Counted from the first letter of the stretch, positions 1 to 8,929 are shown. The stretch: DNA of 31,991 bases from Saprospiraceae bacterium UBA7687 (GCA_002482845.1 DLGT01000124.1:1-31991), one strand, 5' to 3'. Numbers and translations: made by a program. The notes: generated from the sequence alone by a model not told the origin.

Positions 1-1299
1 GTGTACTCTAGCACTTAAATTTTTTACAATTTCTTGAAATCCTATAAATTTGCCAGTTTCTTTATCTAAAGTAATTAGTCCTGACAATTGCAAACTATCA
101 TTTGGTTGTAGAACAACGCCATCTTTTGATATAATGGAACGTATTGAATATCCACCAAAGGTTATCTTATCATCCATTAGATTACTTAACCTATAATTAT
201 TTGCAATTGAAACTCCACCATCAAAATGATTGAACCATTTTAATTCTCCAGTAGGATCAAAACACATAAATACAATAGGTAGTGCACCCTCCAATGATTC
301 ATAAAGTAATTGATTGTTTAGTTCAAAATTTGGTAATCCAGAAATTGAGCCTATGTAAATATTACCATCATTATCAATCGTTAAATCTGAAGACCTGTTA
401 GCAGCTGCTGAATAAAATTCTCCACCATCGCAATAATTATAAAATATTGGAATACCTTGATTATTCATTTTAAATAGGAATAGGGATGCTCTAGCTGGAT
501 GACTGCTAGTAAAATAACTATGTTCTCCAATAGTAAAGATACCAAAATCAGTAGATCCAAGTATAGTTATATTTTCATCATCATCCACATGCATTCTTTC
601 TAAAGATTCTGTACCTCCTCCACCAAAATACAATCCTTGCTCCGATTGAAAAGTATCAGGATTTACTATAAATAGAAACATTTCTCGTGTGTCTTTGGCG
701 ACTGAATTTGATTTAGACAGCGTAAGCCCACCGAAGGTGATTGTATCTGAAAAAAAGCCAAAATCCCCTGCAATGTAATATTTTTCATTTTTGAAAGCAA
801 CGGCCTTGATATGTTCGTAGCTCCCCATTAATATTTTCTTCTCTAGGTTCAGATCTTTATCATAAATAAAAATAAAGCCTGACCCTCTATCATTTAACTC
901 ATCACCTACTTTGGGTACTGATGGATATATAAGTTCACCATCTACTTTTAAGTCATTATATCTGTAACCACACAACCAAATTTTATCATTAACCAAAAAA
1001 ATACGTCCAAATGTACTTTTAGACTCAAGATGTATATGCTTTACAGCAACATTATGCTCAAATTTACTTAAAACCAAACTAGAATTATTTCCATTCGCAA
1101 CTGTTGCAACAAATGATTTATTCAGAAATAAGGAATCTCTATAAAGATCAAATAAAGTATAGTAATTATTGTCGTCACCAATTATAGCTGCTTGACCACC
1201 GCCGTCATCGCCCTCAAAAACATTCAAATTACTATACCGCTGCCCACTAGCTCCAAAAAATCCCAAAAGACATAATATGATTATTCCAATTCTCATCAT
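1..1299 (-). CDS. Secreted beta-propeller-like protein (3' end outside window)
   Basis: An open frame of 433 codons runs from an ATG at 1299 to the window edge with no stop, so the C-terminus is missing. It begins MMRIGIIILCLLGFFGASGQ, a Sec signal peptide with a probable cut near residue 20. The rest contains at least four loose repeats of about 70-80 residues, each with a strand such as FIFIYDKD, FLFIVNPD, LFLFKMNNQG or FMCFDPTGEL, followed by an aspartate/glycine stretch and a strand such as NIYIGS or KITFGGYS. This pattern resembles the SBBP/delta-60 type propeller repeats common in exported Bacteroidota proteins, often ahead of a T9SS sorting domain; that last part cannot be seen here. 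A second ATG directly follows the first. Function unknown. The fold call is by pattern only. Confidence 0.7.
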   Translation of the reverse strand, partial: MMRIGIIILCLLGFFGASGQRYSNLNVFEGDDGGGQAAIIGDDNNYYTLFDLYRDSLFLNKSFVATVANGNNSSLVLSKFEHNVAVKHIHLESKSTFGRIFLVNDKIWLCGYRYNDLKVDGELIYPSVPKVGDELNDRGSGFIFIYDKDLNLEKKILMGSYEHIKAVAFKNEKYYIAGDFGFFSDTITFGGLTLSKSNSVAKDTREMFLFIVNPDTFQSEQGLYFGGGGTESLERMHVDDDENITILGSTDFGIFTIGEHSYFTSSHPARASLFLFKMNNQGIPIFYNYCDGGEFYSAAANRSSDLTIDNDGNIYIGSISGLPNFELNNQLLYESLEGALPIVFMCFDPTGELKWFNHFDGGVSIANNYRLSNLMDDKITFGGYSIRSIISKDGVVLQPNDSLQLSGLITLDKETGKFIGFQEIVKNLSARVH

Positions 1300-1319
1300 G
1301 AGTAAGTTTTATTTACTTA

Positions 1320-1327
1320 CAAATATA
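1320..1327 (-). promoter_or_regulatory. Candidate -7 element for the propeller-like gene
   Basis: On the minus strand this reads TATATTTG, an exact match to the Bacteroidota -7 form TAnnTTTG, about 20 bases before the ATG at 1299. No TTTG was found at the expected distance upstream, so only half of the promoter is supported. Confidence 0.3.
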
Positions 1328-1410
1328 GAAAGGAAAAATGAAATCATAGGAATTTCACGCTTTATATTTCAACTAAGTCTTTAGCTACTGTATGAAGTAA
1401 ATGTAAAAAG

Positions 1411-2106
1411 TTATGGAAACAAAGACAACTTTCCTACAAAATCATCCACATAACTTTCTTTGGTTTTGGATTTGTATTGCATGATATAGCGTGGATGCTC
1501 TAGTGGTATGATTACATCAAAAAAATGATGTTTTTCATTGAGTTTTGACAGGTAGTGGTAGTTTTTGCCCGTTCCAAGGCAATAGCACACGTCATTTCTG
1601 CCTGTAAGCCATATTTGGGTTTTGATATTTTCAAGGATGAAATCTCGGACAGATTTTTCTAGTTCTGCGGAGTCGTAGTAATTGTAATTTACAGATTTGC
1701 CACCTGCTTTGTCTATAGTAAATCCTAGTGGACAGACAGAATTGATATAAAACTGACTATAAAAGACAGATGGACCACCGAAAGCATGGATAACACCATA
1801 GATAAATACTGAAGATGGCTCATGACTTACAAATCCATCATATGGGATCTCACAGTGGTCATTAAGCCTTTTAGTATCTGTAAATGGCAATCCCGTGGCA
1901 CCTGCACCCAGTCTTCCAGGATTGATACCCAAAATAAGTTTTCTTGGAGCTTGATCATTGTAATATTTGCTATAAAACTTTCCACAAATATCCCTGATAT
2001 CAGAGCTTTCTCTATATGGATTCATGATCTTGATACCATCTGGCAACGTACCTTCAAATTGTACATTGGCATAAAAATCAAGGATTCGGTCGCTTAATGT
2101 TTCCAT
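1411..2106 (-). CDS. SMUG2-type uracil-DNA glycosylase family protein
   Basis: A 231-residue protein of the uracil-DNA glycosylase superfamily, close to the SMUG2/DUF4918 group described in Bacteroidota; these remove deaminated bases at the start of base excision repair. Motif 1 is GINPGRLGAGATGLPFTD (from about residue 60) and motif 2 is the EHPRY segment with His at about 204; together they form the usual active-site pair. Length is normal for the group. I chose the ATG at 2106 because AAGGGG lies just ahead of it and family proteins begin close to this point; an in-frame ATG at 2127 would overlap the upstream lipoprotein gene by 11 bases. Either way the genes are nearly contiguous and probably co-transcribed. 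Family call is firm; exact substrate preference is not visible. Confidence 0.85.
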   Translation of the reverse strand: METLSDRILDFYANVQFEGTLPDGIKIMNPYRESSDIRDICGKFYSKYYNDQAPRKLILGINPGRLGAGATGLPFTDTKRLNDHCEIPYDGFVSHEPSSVFIYGVIHAFGGPSVFYSQFYINSVCPLGFTIDKAGGKSVNYNYYDSAELEKSVRDFILENIKTQIWLTGRNDVCYCLGTGKNYHYLSKLNEKHHFFDVIIPLEHPRYIMQYKSKTKESYVDDFVGKLSLFP

Positions 2107-2116
2107 TTTTGTCCCC

Positions 2117-3580
2117 TTAAAATTCATAACAACCTAGGTCTGGTGTGGATTTGCGTGGCTTGCCTAGAATATCTGTATTGACATTCGGTAAGCTAATGCC
2201 TTTGCCAAGTGCCACTGACATGGTATCAAGTCGGTAATCATTTTCGTTCTGATCTAGAAATATTCTATCATTAAAGGAAAGATTAAGACAATTTGTGCAG
2301 TTGTCAAAGAAGTTTGGACTATTTTTTGGTAGTAAAAGTTCATCTACTCTTACGGCACAATTGGTAAATTTATATTGGAAGTTATTATCATCAGCATTCA
2401 CTTGACTCAGCCCCACTTCATCTCGATCAGTACCTGAAAAAATACAATTGGCAAACTTGGCATCAAGTTTATTTAGCTGATAGTCCTGAAGTCCACAAAG
2501 CACAAATGGGCAATACCAATCCGTCATCACGACAGCTTCTCTCTGACCAGATCTATTGCTTACAGTACAATAATTGAAGGTATATTTACCACCATAGGTC
2601 AATTGCAACGCATTGCCATCATTGTCATAAAATAAGGAATTTTCAGCATAAATGTCTCCATGTCTACCTATGATCGCAGGTCCTCCCGTATTGCTGATTT
2701 GCACACCGTGGAGAGAGACATCAGCAAGTGAGTCTACTCTCATACCTATGATGGAGTTTTTTATAATCGTATTGTCCAATCTATTATTTCGACTTTCATG
2801 CCAGAAAAGCAAGCCAACCCACTGTGATGAAATATCTTGAAATTCTTGCTCTAGACGATCACCTTGGAAGGTAACTGGTTGATCTATAGTGCCTTGACTG
2901 AGTAATTTGCCAAGTTTATTAAATACTATGAGACCATCATTGTAGATGGAGTTTTCATTTCTGACTACACCGCCATGCACATATATGCGTGTACCAGGAG
3001 GCAAGACCAACGTACAACTATCGATATACAAAATGCCATATATGACGTATGGTTTCGGGTCATTCCAGGTCACTTGTCCAAGGTTGCAGGATAGTAAAGC
3101 GCCACCACCTTTGCCACTACTAGATGGGATGTAATTTGCATTCTGACCAAAAGCTTCGAGATGTGCTGTAGAGACATTGCCATTGGCAGTCACTTCGATG
3201 ACATCTTCTATAATGAAAGGAGAAATACTGGTAGGAAGGTCAGGATTTATGGTTACTTCCACAAAAATATAGATACTGTCACGACCATTTATTTCTAGTT
3301 GATTGACTGTTGGACCTTTGATGCCATCTGCATTGATTCTGAAATATGAATTTGTTTGGTTTTTTAGGGCCACATCCACTAAAATGGGTTGATCCTTAGG
3401 ATTGAATACCTTAATAAATCTTGTTGCCGATCCCAGACTAGTGAACACAGTATCAAATCTTAGTGTATCTTCCGAAAAAGTCACCACTACATCATTTCCT
3501 TCATAATAATCATCCCTTCTGCAAGACATGATCACCACAAAAAAGACTAGAAAAAAAACAGGTAATACTCTACCAAACAT
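2117..3580 (-). CDS. Lipoprotein with right-handed beta-helix
   Basis: A 487-residue exported protein. From the ATG at 3580 it has a 19-residue signal sequence ending IMSC, so Cys20 is the likely lipidated residue; an upstream ATG at 3604 adds eight residues that would weaken the signal, so I prefer 3580. The N-terminal part (about residues 30-150) contains DTLRFDTVFTSLGSATRFIK, typical of Bacteroidota surface lipoproteins with an Ig-like front domain. Residues about 160-430 carry short strand-turn repeats with many Asn/Asp and Gly residues (for example NRLDNTIIKNSIIGMRVDS), fitting a parallel beta-helix of the pectate-lyase kind. The C-terminus ends NTDILGKPRKSTPDLGCYEF, a motif often seen at the end of this type of helix. 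No catalytic residues can be assigned. It is followed by the SMUG2-type gene. Confidence 0.75.
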   Translation of the reverse strand: MFGRVLPVFFLVFFVVIMSCRRDDYYEGNDVVVTFSEDTLRFDTVFTSLGSATRFIKVFNPKDQPILVDVALKNQTNSYFRINADGIKGPTVNQLEINGRDSIYIFVEVTINPDLPTSISPFIIEDVIEVTANGNVSTAHLEAFGQNANYIPSSSGKGGGALLSCNLGQVTWNDPKPYVIYGILYIDSCTLVLPPGTRIYVHGGVVRNENSIYNDGLIVFNKLGKLLSQGTIDQPVTFQGDRLEQEFQDISSQWVGLLFWHESRNNRLDNTIIKNSIIGMRVDSLADVSLHGVQISNTGGPAIIGRHGDIYAENSLFYDNDGNALQLTYGGKYTFNYCTVSNRSGQREAVVMTDWYCPFVLCGLQDYQLNKLDAKFANCIFSGTDRDEVGLSQVNADDNNFQYKFTNCAVRVDELLLPKNSPNFFDNCTNCLNLSFNDRIFLDQNENDYRLDTMSVALGKGISLPNVNTDILGKPRKSTPDLGCYEF

Positions 3581-3706
3581 TATAATAATTTTATAAGTAA
3601 TCAATATTAACGAGAATTTCGGTCAAATATTCTAATACCAAACCAATTTTATCATCATTATGTAATTAAATCAAGCCATTTTCCAAACTTGGCTAGTTAC
3701 AAATTG

Positions 3707-3737
3707 CAAAAGTACTATATTTGACCCATTATTCAAA
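3707..3737 (-). promoter_or_regulatory. Promoter of the beta-helix lipoprotein gene
   Basis: On the minus strand TTTG (3734-3737) is followed by exactly 19 bases and then TACTTTTG (3707-3714), a full match to the Bacteroidota housekeeping promoter. The predicted start is near 3700, about 120 bases before the preferred ATG. It overlaps the promoter region of the divergent glycosyltransferase gene. Confidence 0.5.
3716..3723 (+). promoter_or_regulatory. Candidate -7 element for the glycosyltransferase cluster
   Basis: TATATTTG matches TAnnTTTG exactly and sits about 28 bases before the GTG start at 3751. A TTGG at 3689-3692 could be the -33 box but the spacer is 23 bases, longer than usual. 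The element lies inside the spacer of the opposing promoter. Confidence 0.35.
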
Positions 3738-3750
3738 AATGTAAACAATT

Positions 3751-4440
3751 GTGGGTATAATAGTTGATGTCATTATTCCTGTGTATAACGAAGAAGATTC
3801 TATCGGGAAAGTGATTTCTGAAATTCCGGATACGATTGTGCGGAATGTGGTAGTTTGTAATAATGGTAGTAAAGATCGGACAGCGTCTGTGGCTGAGTCA
3901 CATGGTGCAATCGTGGTGCATCAGCCTGAAAAAGGTTATGGAAATGCCTGTCTGAAAGGAATGGATTATATAACAAATCTGGAGATAAAACCCGATATCA
4001 TTGTGTTTTTGGATGGAGATTATTCGGATTATCCTAGTGAAATGGTGGATTTAGTTAAACCAATTGTTACAGAAAATGTGGATATGGTGATTGGTTCGAG
4101 GGCTTTGGGTGAAATGCAATCAGGTGCGATGATGCCACAGCAAATTTTTGGCAATTGGCTTGCTACTACCCTAATTAGAATTATATATAGTTATGAATTT
4201 ACAGATTTGGGACCATTCAGAGCTATCAAATATCCAGTTTTAATGGACATGCAGATGGAAGATAAAACTTTTGGATGGACGGTAGAAATGCAAGTAAAAG
4301 CTGCCAAAATGAAACTTAAAACAACCGAAGTAGCCGTAAGATATCGCAAAAGGATAGGAAAATCTAAAGTCTCAGGCACCATAAAAGGTACCATATTGGC
4401 TGGTCATAAAATACTTTGGACAATATTTAAATTAATATAG
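3751..4440 (+). CDS. DPM1-like family 2 glycosyltransferase
   Basis: A 229-residue GT-A enzyme resembling dolichyl/polyprenyl-phosphate sugar synthases, which move a sugar from a nucleotide donor to a lipid phosphate on the cytoplasmic face. Visible motifs are VIIPVYNEE at residues 8-16, CNNGSKDRT at 36-44 (nucleotide site), FLDGDYSDYP at 87-95 with the DxD metal site, and TDLGPFRAI at 151-159, which is characteristic of this subgroup. There is no clear membrane helix, so it is probably peripheral. The start is GTG: an in-frame TAA lies nine bases upstream and no ATG is available. It is the first of three close glycosyltransferase genes; the next begins 10 bases after its stop. Sugar and acceptor are unknown. 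Confidence 0.85.
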   Translation: MGIIVDVIIPVYNEEDSIGKVISEIPDTIVRNVVVCNNGSKDRTASVAESHGAIVVHQPEKGYGNACLKGMDYITNLEIKPDIIVFLDGDYSDYPSEMVDLVKPIVTENVDMVIGSRALGEMQSGAMMPQQIFGNWLATTLIRIIYSYEFTDLGPFRAIKYPVLMDMQMEDKTFGWTVEMQVKAAKMKLKTTEVAVRYRKRIGKSKVSGTIKGTILAGHKILWTIFKLI

Positions 4441-4450
4441 GGTAGGAGAC

Positions 4451-5938
4451 ATGATGATATTGGGATATTTTATATTATTGGTTTACTTGATTTCATTGGT
4501 TTTTGTAACTATATTTTGTCTGATGCAGTTGCATTTACTCTATCGATATTATAGTAAAAAACTAAGTAGGAGTTCAAAAATTAGCGTTGAACAATCCATT
4601 GAAAATACTGATTTACCTTTCGTTACGATACAATTACCCATTTTTAATGAGAAGTATGTCGTGGAGCGATTGATAGATAATATCATGCAGATCGACTACC
4701 CAAAAGATAGGTACGAAGTACAAGTATTAGATGATTCTACAGATGATACACTCGATATTACTAAATCAAAAGTTGCTTATTATCAGTCACTTGGTTTTAA
4801 TATTGTTTGTTTAGCTAGAACAGATAGGAGTGGCTTTAAAGCAGGCGCGCTCAAGGCAGCAACAGTATTTGCAAAAGGAGATTTTATAGCCATTTTTGAT
4901 GCTGATTTTTTGCCAAAGCCTGATTTTTTGAAAACGACCATGTCGTCATTTAATGATCCAAAAATTGGTGTAGTACAAACAAGGTGGGAACATCTCAATC
5001 AACATTACTCGCTGCTGACAGAAATGCAAGCTTTTCAGCTAAATGTTCATTTTACCATCGAACAGAAGGGTAGGTACGAAGCTGAATATATGCTACAGTT
5101 TAATGGAACGGCTGGCGTGTGGCGCAAAGCTTGTATCGAAGATGCAGGTGGATGGGAGGCAGATACACTTACCGAAGATCTAGATCTCAGTTATCGTGCA
5201 CAACTCAAAGGATGGAAGATCAAATACCTGGAAGATGTCACTGCGCCTGCTGAATTGCCTGCCGAGATCAATGGACTCAAATCACAACAATTCAGATGGA
5301 TGAAAGGCGGTGCAGAGACAGCCAAAAAAATGCTACCTAAAGTTTGGTCATCAAATATAAGGTGGACCAAGAAGGTGCAAGCTACCGTTCATTTATTATC
5401 TAGTTCTGTGTTTATATTCGTATTTCTGCTTGGTGTTTTCAGTGTGCCATTGTTGTTTTTTATAAATCCATTAGGTATCAAACCTGAATCATTTACTATT
5501 TTTCTTGTATCTTTACTTTCTATCATCATGGTTTATTTTGGTGCAAATGTTGGAAAAGCGTGGCCGAGGGAAAATGTACTTAAGATGGTCTTAAAATTTC
5601 TATTGTTATTCCCTATATTTCTGGCATTGTCTATGGGATTAGCATTTCACAATTCATTAGCAGTGCTTCAGGGTTGGATAGGTAAGCAGTCTTCATTTGT
5701 ACGCACACCGAAGTATGGAACGAAAGAAAAATCCACATCGATCTCTAAAAAGTCTTATTTTTCTCAGAAAATGGATTGGGTAGCTGTAGGCGAAGGACTA
5801 TTGAGTCTTTACTTTTTGGGTGCTATTTACTTGGCCAAGGCGTATGATATGCCTGAGTTTATGGCTATGCATGTATTATTAGCATTAGGATATTTGATAC
5901 TATTTGGATATGCCATACGAAGTAAATTTGCTCAGTAA
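4451..5938 (+). CDS. Cellulose-synthase-like family 2 glycosyltransferase
   Basis: A 495-residue processive-type GT2 membrane enzyme. An N-terminal helix (about 5-27) is followed by a cytoplasmic catalytic domain with IQLPIFNE (60-67), LDDSTDDT (93-100), DAD (150-152), TED (241-243) and QQFRW (279-283), the D, DxD, ED and QxxRW set of cellulose, mannan and beta-glucan synthases. About five more helices follow (roughly 313-336, 345-365, 380-402, 448-465, 472-488). It has no PilZ domain, so there is no visible c-di-GMP control. These enzymes polymerise a sugar chain and push it through the membrane, or add single sugars to a lipid carrier; the sequence alone does not settle which. It overlaps the next gene by 29 bases, which suggests coupled translation. 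Confidence 0.85.
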   Translation: MMILGYFILLVYLISLVFVTIFCLMQLHLLYRYYSKKLSRSSKISVEQSIENTDLPFVTIQLPIFNEKYVVERLIDNIMQIDYPKDRYEVQVLDDSTDDTLDITKSKVAYYQSLGFNIVCLARTDRSGFKAGALKAATVFAKGDFIAIFDADFLPKPDFLKTTMSSFNDPKIGVVQTRWEHLNQHYSLLTEMQAFQLNVHFTIEQKGRYEAEYMLQFNGTAGVWRKACIEDAGGWEADTLTEDLDLSYRAQLKGWKIKYLEDVTAPAELPAEINGLKSQQFRWMKGGAETAKKMLPKVWSSNIRWTKKVQATVHLLSSSVFIFVFLLGVFSVPLLFFINPLGIKPESFTIFLVSLLSIIMVYFGANVGKAWPRENVLKMVLKFLLLFPIFLALSMGLAFHNSLAVLQGWIGKQSSFVRTPKYGTKEKSTSISKKSYFSQKMDWVAVGEGLLSLYFLGAIYLAKAYDMPEFMAMHVLLALGYLILFGYAIRSKFAQ

Positions 5939-7241
5939 GGAAAATATAAAAAAGCCTTTAGCTATGCTGATGATGCTTACTTTTGTATCATCGCTTTTGA
6001 TTATTATGTTTGGATTTTCGCAGTCAGATTTTTATGCTACTTTCCCATTTTATACACTAGCTTTTGTTAGCTATTTATTTTTAGTTTTCAATAGGAATCA
6101 TTCACTTTACACGCTACTTGGACTTGGAGTCTTGGTTAGGGTTTGTCTAATCTTTTGTTTTCCAAATCTTTCTGACGATATCTATAGATTTTATTGGGAT
6201 GGAAAATTAATTTTGGCAGGATACAATCCATATGGAATTTTACCTACGGAAGCACTAAATTACCATATAGGAGGTTTGTCTAAAGATATTTTTGATCAAC
6301 TCAATTCTCCTAATTATTACACCATTTACCCACCTATTAATCAAGTTTATTTTGCTTTTGGTGCAATAGCTGATGATATTCATGGCTTCTCTTTTATCAT
6401 GAAGGTTTTGGTTTTGTGCACCGAAATGATGGGTTTGTTTTTTATCATAAAATTACTAGATATTGCAGAGTTAAGTAGAAAGTATAGTCTTTTATATTTT
6501 ATGAATCCTTTGGTAATCATAGAAGGCATTGGCAATTTACATTTTGAAGTTGCGATGATTGCATTTTTGGCAGGAGGTTTATATTTTTTATTTACCCAAA
6601 AACATACCTATGGAAGTCTTTTTTTAGCAGTAAGTATTGGTATCAAGCTACTTCCATTGATGCTGTTACCTTATTTTTTATTTCAACTTAAAGGGAAAGA
6701 GCGAGTCTTATTTTTCAGTTTTTTGGTTACATTTAGTTTTATTATCTTCTTGCCAATGGCAAGCGGAATTGCCTTCGGAACATTCTTGGGAAGTGTAGAT
6801 TTATATTTTCGCAAATTTGAATTTAACGCAAGTTTTTATTATGTATTGAGATGGATTGGATATCAATTTTCAGGATATAACTTGATAAAATATATTGGTC
6901 CTATCCTTGGTTTGGTTGTTGTCTTTATCAATGTTAACAAAGCACGTACACTTACTTCTTACTCCTTAGCATCTTTTATGAAATATGCACTTTTTGGATG
7001 GACTCTTTATCTTTTATTTAGTACTACAGTGCATCCTTGGTATGTGATTTCTTTGCTTTTTTTTACTTTGTTTTTGAATGTCAGATACACAATGCTTTGG
7101 TCATATTTGATATTTATGACATATGTTAATTATTCAGGATTAGTATATAGTGAAAATTACTGGTTTGTATTTTTCGAATATTTAATCTTAGGACTATTTA
7201 TGATAAATGAATATAAAGCGTCACAATCTACGCTTACCTAG
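5910..7241 (+). CDS. GT-C membrane glycosyltransferase (GT87/mannosyltransferase-like)
   Basis: A 443-residue protein made almost wholly of hydrophobic helices (about 11-13). The first large loop holds SDDIYRFYWDG and then GYNPY (residues about 88-108); acidic residues in this loop are the catalytic hallmark of GT-C enzymes, and the DDxYRxxWDG...GxNPY pattern is typical of GT87-like mannosyltransferases. GT-C enzymes use polyprenyl-phosphate sugars on the periplasmic side, which fits the DPM1-like gene two places upstream. I chose the ATG at 5910, inside the preceding gene; a TTG at 5904 would add two residues, and a later ATG at 5964 would remove the polar N-terminus. The stop is shared tail-to-tail with the plug-protein gene. 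Sugar and acceptor are not determinable. Confidence 0.75.
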   Translation: MPYEVNLLSKENIKKPLAMLMMLTFVSSLLIIMFGFSQSDFYATFPFYTLAFVSYLFLVFNRNHSLYTLLGLGVLVRVCLIFCFPNLSDDIYRFYWDGKLILAGYNPYGILPTEALNYHIGGLSKDIFDQLNSPNYYTIYPPINQVYFAFGAIADDIHGFSFIMKVLVLCTEMMGLFFIIKLLDIAELSRKYSLLYFMNPLVIIEGIGNLHFEVAMIAFLAGGLYFLFTQKHTYGSLFLAVSIGIKLLPLMLLPYFLFQLKGKERVLFFSFLVTFSFIIFLPMASGIAFGTFLGSVDLYFRKFEFNASFYYVLRWIGYQFSGYNLIKYIGPILGLVVVFINVNKARTLTSYSLASFMKYALFGWTLYLLFSTTVHPWYVISLLFFTLFLNVRYTMLWSYLIFMTYVNYSGLVYSENYWFVFFEYLILGLFMINEYKASQSTLT

Positions 7242-8643
7242 GAAAAGGTTGTGAGCTTGTGTTGAACGAACTAAATCCTATGATTCTATCATATATATCT
7301 CCAAGTCCGCGGTAATAAACGATTGATTGATATTCATTTTCAGTGTCCGACCAGCTACCTTCCATGGTGCGATAATCCACATTTCCATCTTCCTCCAAGA
7401 TGCCATAGACGTAGTTGTAATATCCTTGTTTCATCATTACTTCAGTCGTGTGGATGCCTCTATTATCGAATTTCATTCTGTATTCTTCGGTAGGCAACCA
7501 GTTATTCATTCCACCGAAGACATATACATTTTCATTTCCACTTAGATGATCGTCTTGGAGAGAGAAAATTACTTTTGCATAATCAGATCTTATGTCACGT
7601 TCTTCTACAATATATTCGCTACCTCTTAACGTGTTTTGTGAACTCAAGTTTGTTAATAAGGAGTCTCTCAAGCTTTGACGTTGTTCATTACTATTACTTT
7701 CATTTCCTATAAAATCTTCTAGTACATCATATGCAAACCTATTATTTAATCCTTCAAAATTATCAACTACAAACTTTCCATTAAAATCAAAATTAGCTAA
7801 ATAAACTTTATTTCTTCTAGGTTCATCTTTCATTAACAACACGTCTGTACTGAATTTATTTCGTTCGACAAATTGAACGCCTCTACCTAATCTCATAAGT
7901 GTCCTTGTATCAAAATCACGAAATTCTGTTAATCCCCAAAAATCAAAAGTTCTTAATCTGTTAAATTTCAGATTTACACCGCTAAAAAAAGATGGTTTTG
8001 ATTCTTGTTTATTATACCAATTGTCATTTTGCAATACTACAAGACTAACCTCATCGACTGGGTTTCGCATTTTGAATTTTTCAAAATTAATATTTACTTG
8101 GAGCTCTTGCTTAAATCTAATATTTTCTACATCTCCAGGATATATGGCATGTATATCCAAAATAACTTTGTTTTCAGATACAATAAATCTTCTGGTCAAT
8201 AATGGATAATCTATTTTGTCTTCATAGATAATTAGTAAATAATTGCCTGAGACTTTAAATTGTGTATCCTTATTGGGAAACCTTTGCCAATAATGCAAGT
8301 ATGGTACTCTTGTATTAATAGAGTAAGAATAATTTCGTAATCTCTCATCATTAAAACCTGAGATATATTCGATTTCTCTAAGTCTTGATGGCGTCCAATC
8401 TTTATCGCAATGTACTATTCTGTAATATAAAGTTCGCTCTTCATTTAATAAATCATCAAATTTCAACATGATAAATTGAGAAGAATTTAATGATAAAACA
8501 GGAAAGTTAGTAGGTAAATTATTGACTTCCAATGTGGTAGTTTTTATAAACTCATCATAAATTTTATCTTTATGTTCGTATGATTGACCGTTTATTGATA
8601 AAAAGGATATAAGAAGGAAAATGATGATTGAATAGACTTTCAT
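7234..8643 (-). CDS. Type IX secretion system plug protein (DUF5103)
   Basis: A 469-residue protein with a signal peptide (MKVYSIIIFLLISFLSINGQ). Its sequence matches the DUF5103 family: the N-terminal domain with RIVHCDKDWTPS and YISGF (about residues 75-97), the middle NKVYLANFDFNGKFV stretch, and the C-terminal YYNYVYGILEEDG and EGSWSDTENEYQSIVYYRG segment, which includes an early-set, carbohydrate-binding-module-like fold (VYVFGGMNNW). In Flavobacterium the family member Plug blocks the periplasmic end of the SprA translocon, so this is a T9SS component acting at the outer membrane. Length is close to the family norm. It is a single gene with its own promoter and converges on the GT-C gene, sharing eight bases at the stops. 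Confidence 0.88.
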   Translation of the reverse strand: MKVYSIIIFLLISFLSINGQSYEHKDKIYDEFIKTTTLEVNNLPTNFPVLSLNSSQFIMLKFDDLLNEERTLYYRIVHCDKDWTPSRLREIEYISGFNDERLRNYSYSINTRVPYLHYWQRFPNKDTQFKVSGNYLLIIYEDKIDYPLLTRRFIVSENKVILDIHAIYPGDVENIRFKQELQVNINFEKFKMRNPVDEVSLVVLQNDNWYNKQESKPSFFSGVNLKFNRLRTFDFWGLTEFRDFDTRTLMRLGRGVQFVERNKFSTDVLLMKDEPRRNKVYLANFDFNGKFVVDNFEGLNNRFAYDVLEDFIGNESNSNEQRQSLRDSLLTNLSSQNTLRGSEYIVEERDIRSDYAKVIFSLQDDHLSGNENVYVFGGMNNWLPTEEYRMKFDNRGIHTTEVMMKQGYYNYVYGILEEDGNVDYRTMEGSWSDTENEYQSIVYYRGLGDIYDRIIGFSSFNTSSQPFPR

Positions 8644-8748
8644 TGATAAGTTGTTTTTAATCTAATATTTGCAAGCAATCTATGTCAAAAACCATCAACA
8701 GGTTGGATTAGCATATATTAGTGTTTATTATTTGACTTTTAAAACGGT

Positions 8749-8779
8749 CAAAATTAGCATAAAAGTGTTAAAAAATCAA
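8749..8779 (-). promoter_or_regulatory. Promoter of the T9SS plug gene
   Basis: On the minus strand TTG (8777-8779) is followed by 20 bases and TAATTTTG (8749-8756), a good match to the Bacteroidota promoter. The predicted start is near 8742, giving a leader of about 100 bases. Confidence 0.45.
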
Positions 8780-8884
8780 TAATTTGTCTTAAATCTTCAT
8801 TAATCAAATTTTATTAGTTTGTGATATATCAAAAAGTTAGATTGGTTTTTTTCTCTTTTGTCAATGTTTTGGTTTTCAATAATA

Positions 8885-8929
8885 AAAAAGCGGCATCACT
8901 TTACTTTAGGTAAAAGGACACCGCTTTTT
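8885..8929 (-). terminator. Terminator of the DUF1761 gene
   Basis: The arms AAAAAGCGG (8885-8893) and CCGCTTTTT (8921-8929) are perfect complements, with an inner CTTTAC/GTAAAG pairing. On the minus strand the stem runs into TTTTTTATT, as expected for an intrinsic terminator about 50 bases after the DUF1761 stop. Confidence 0.75.
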
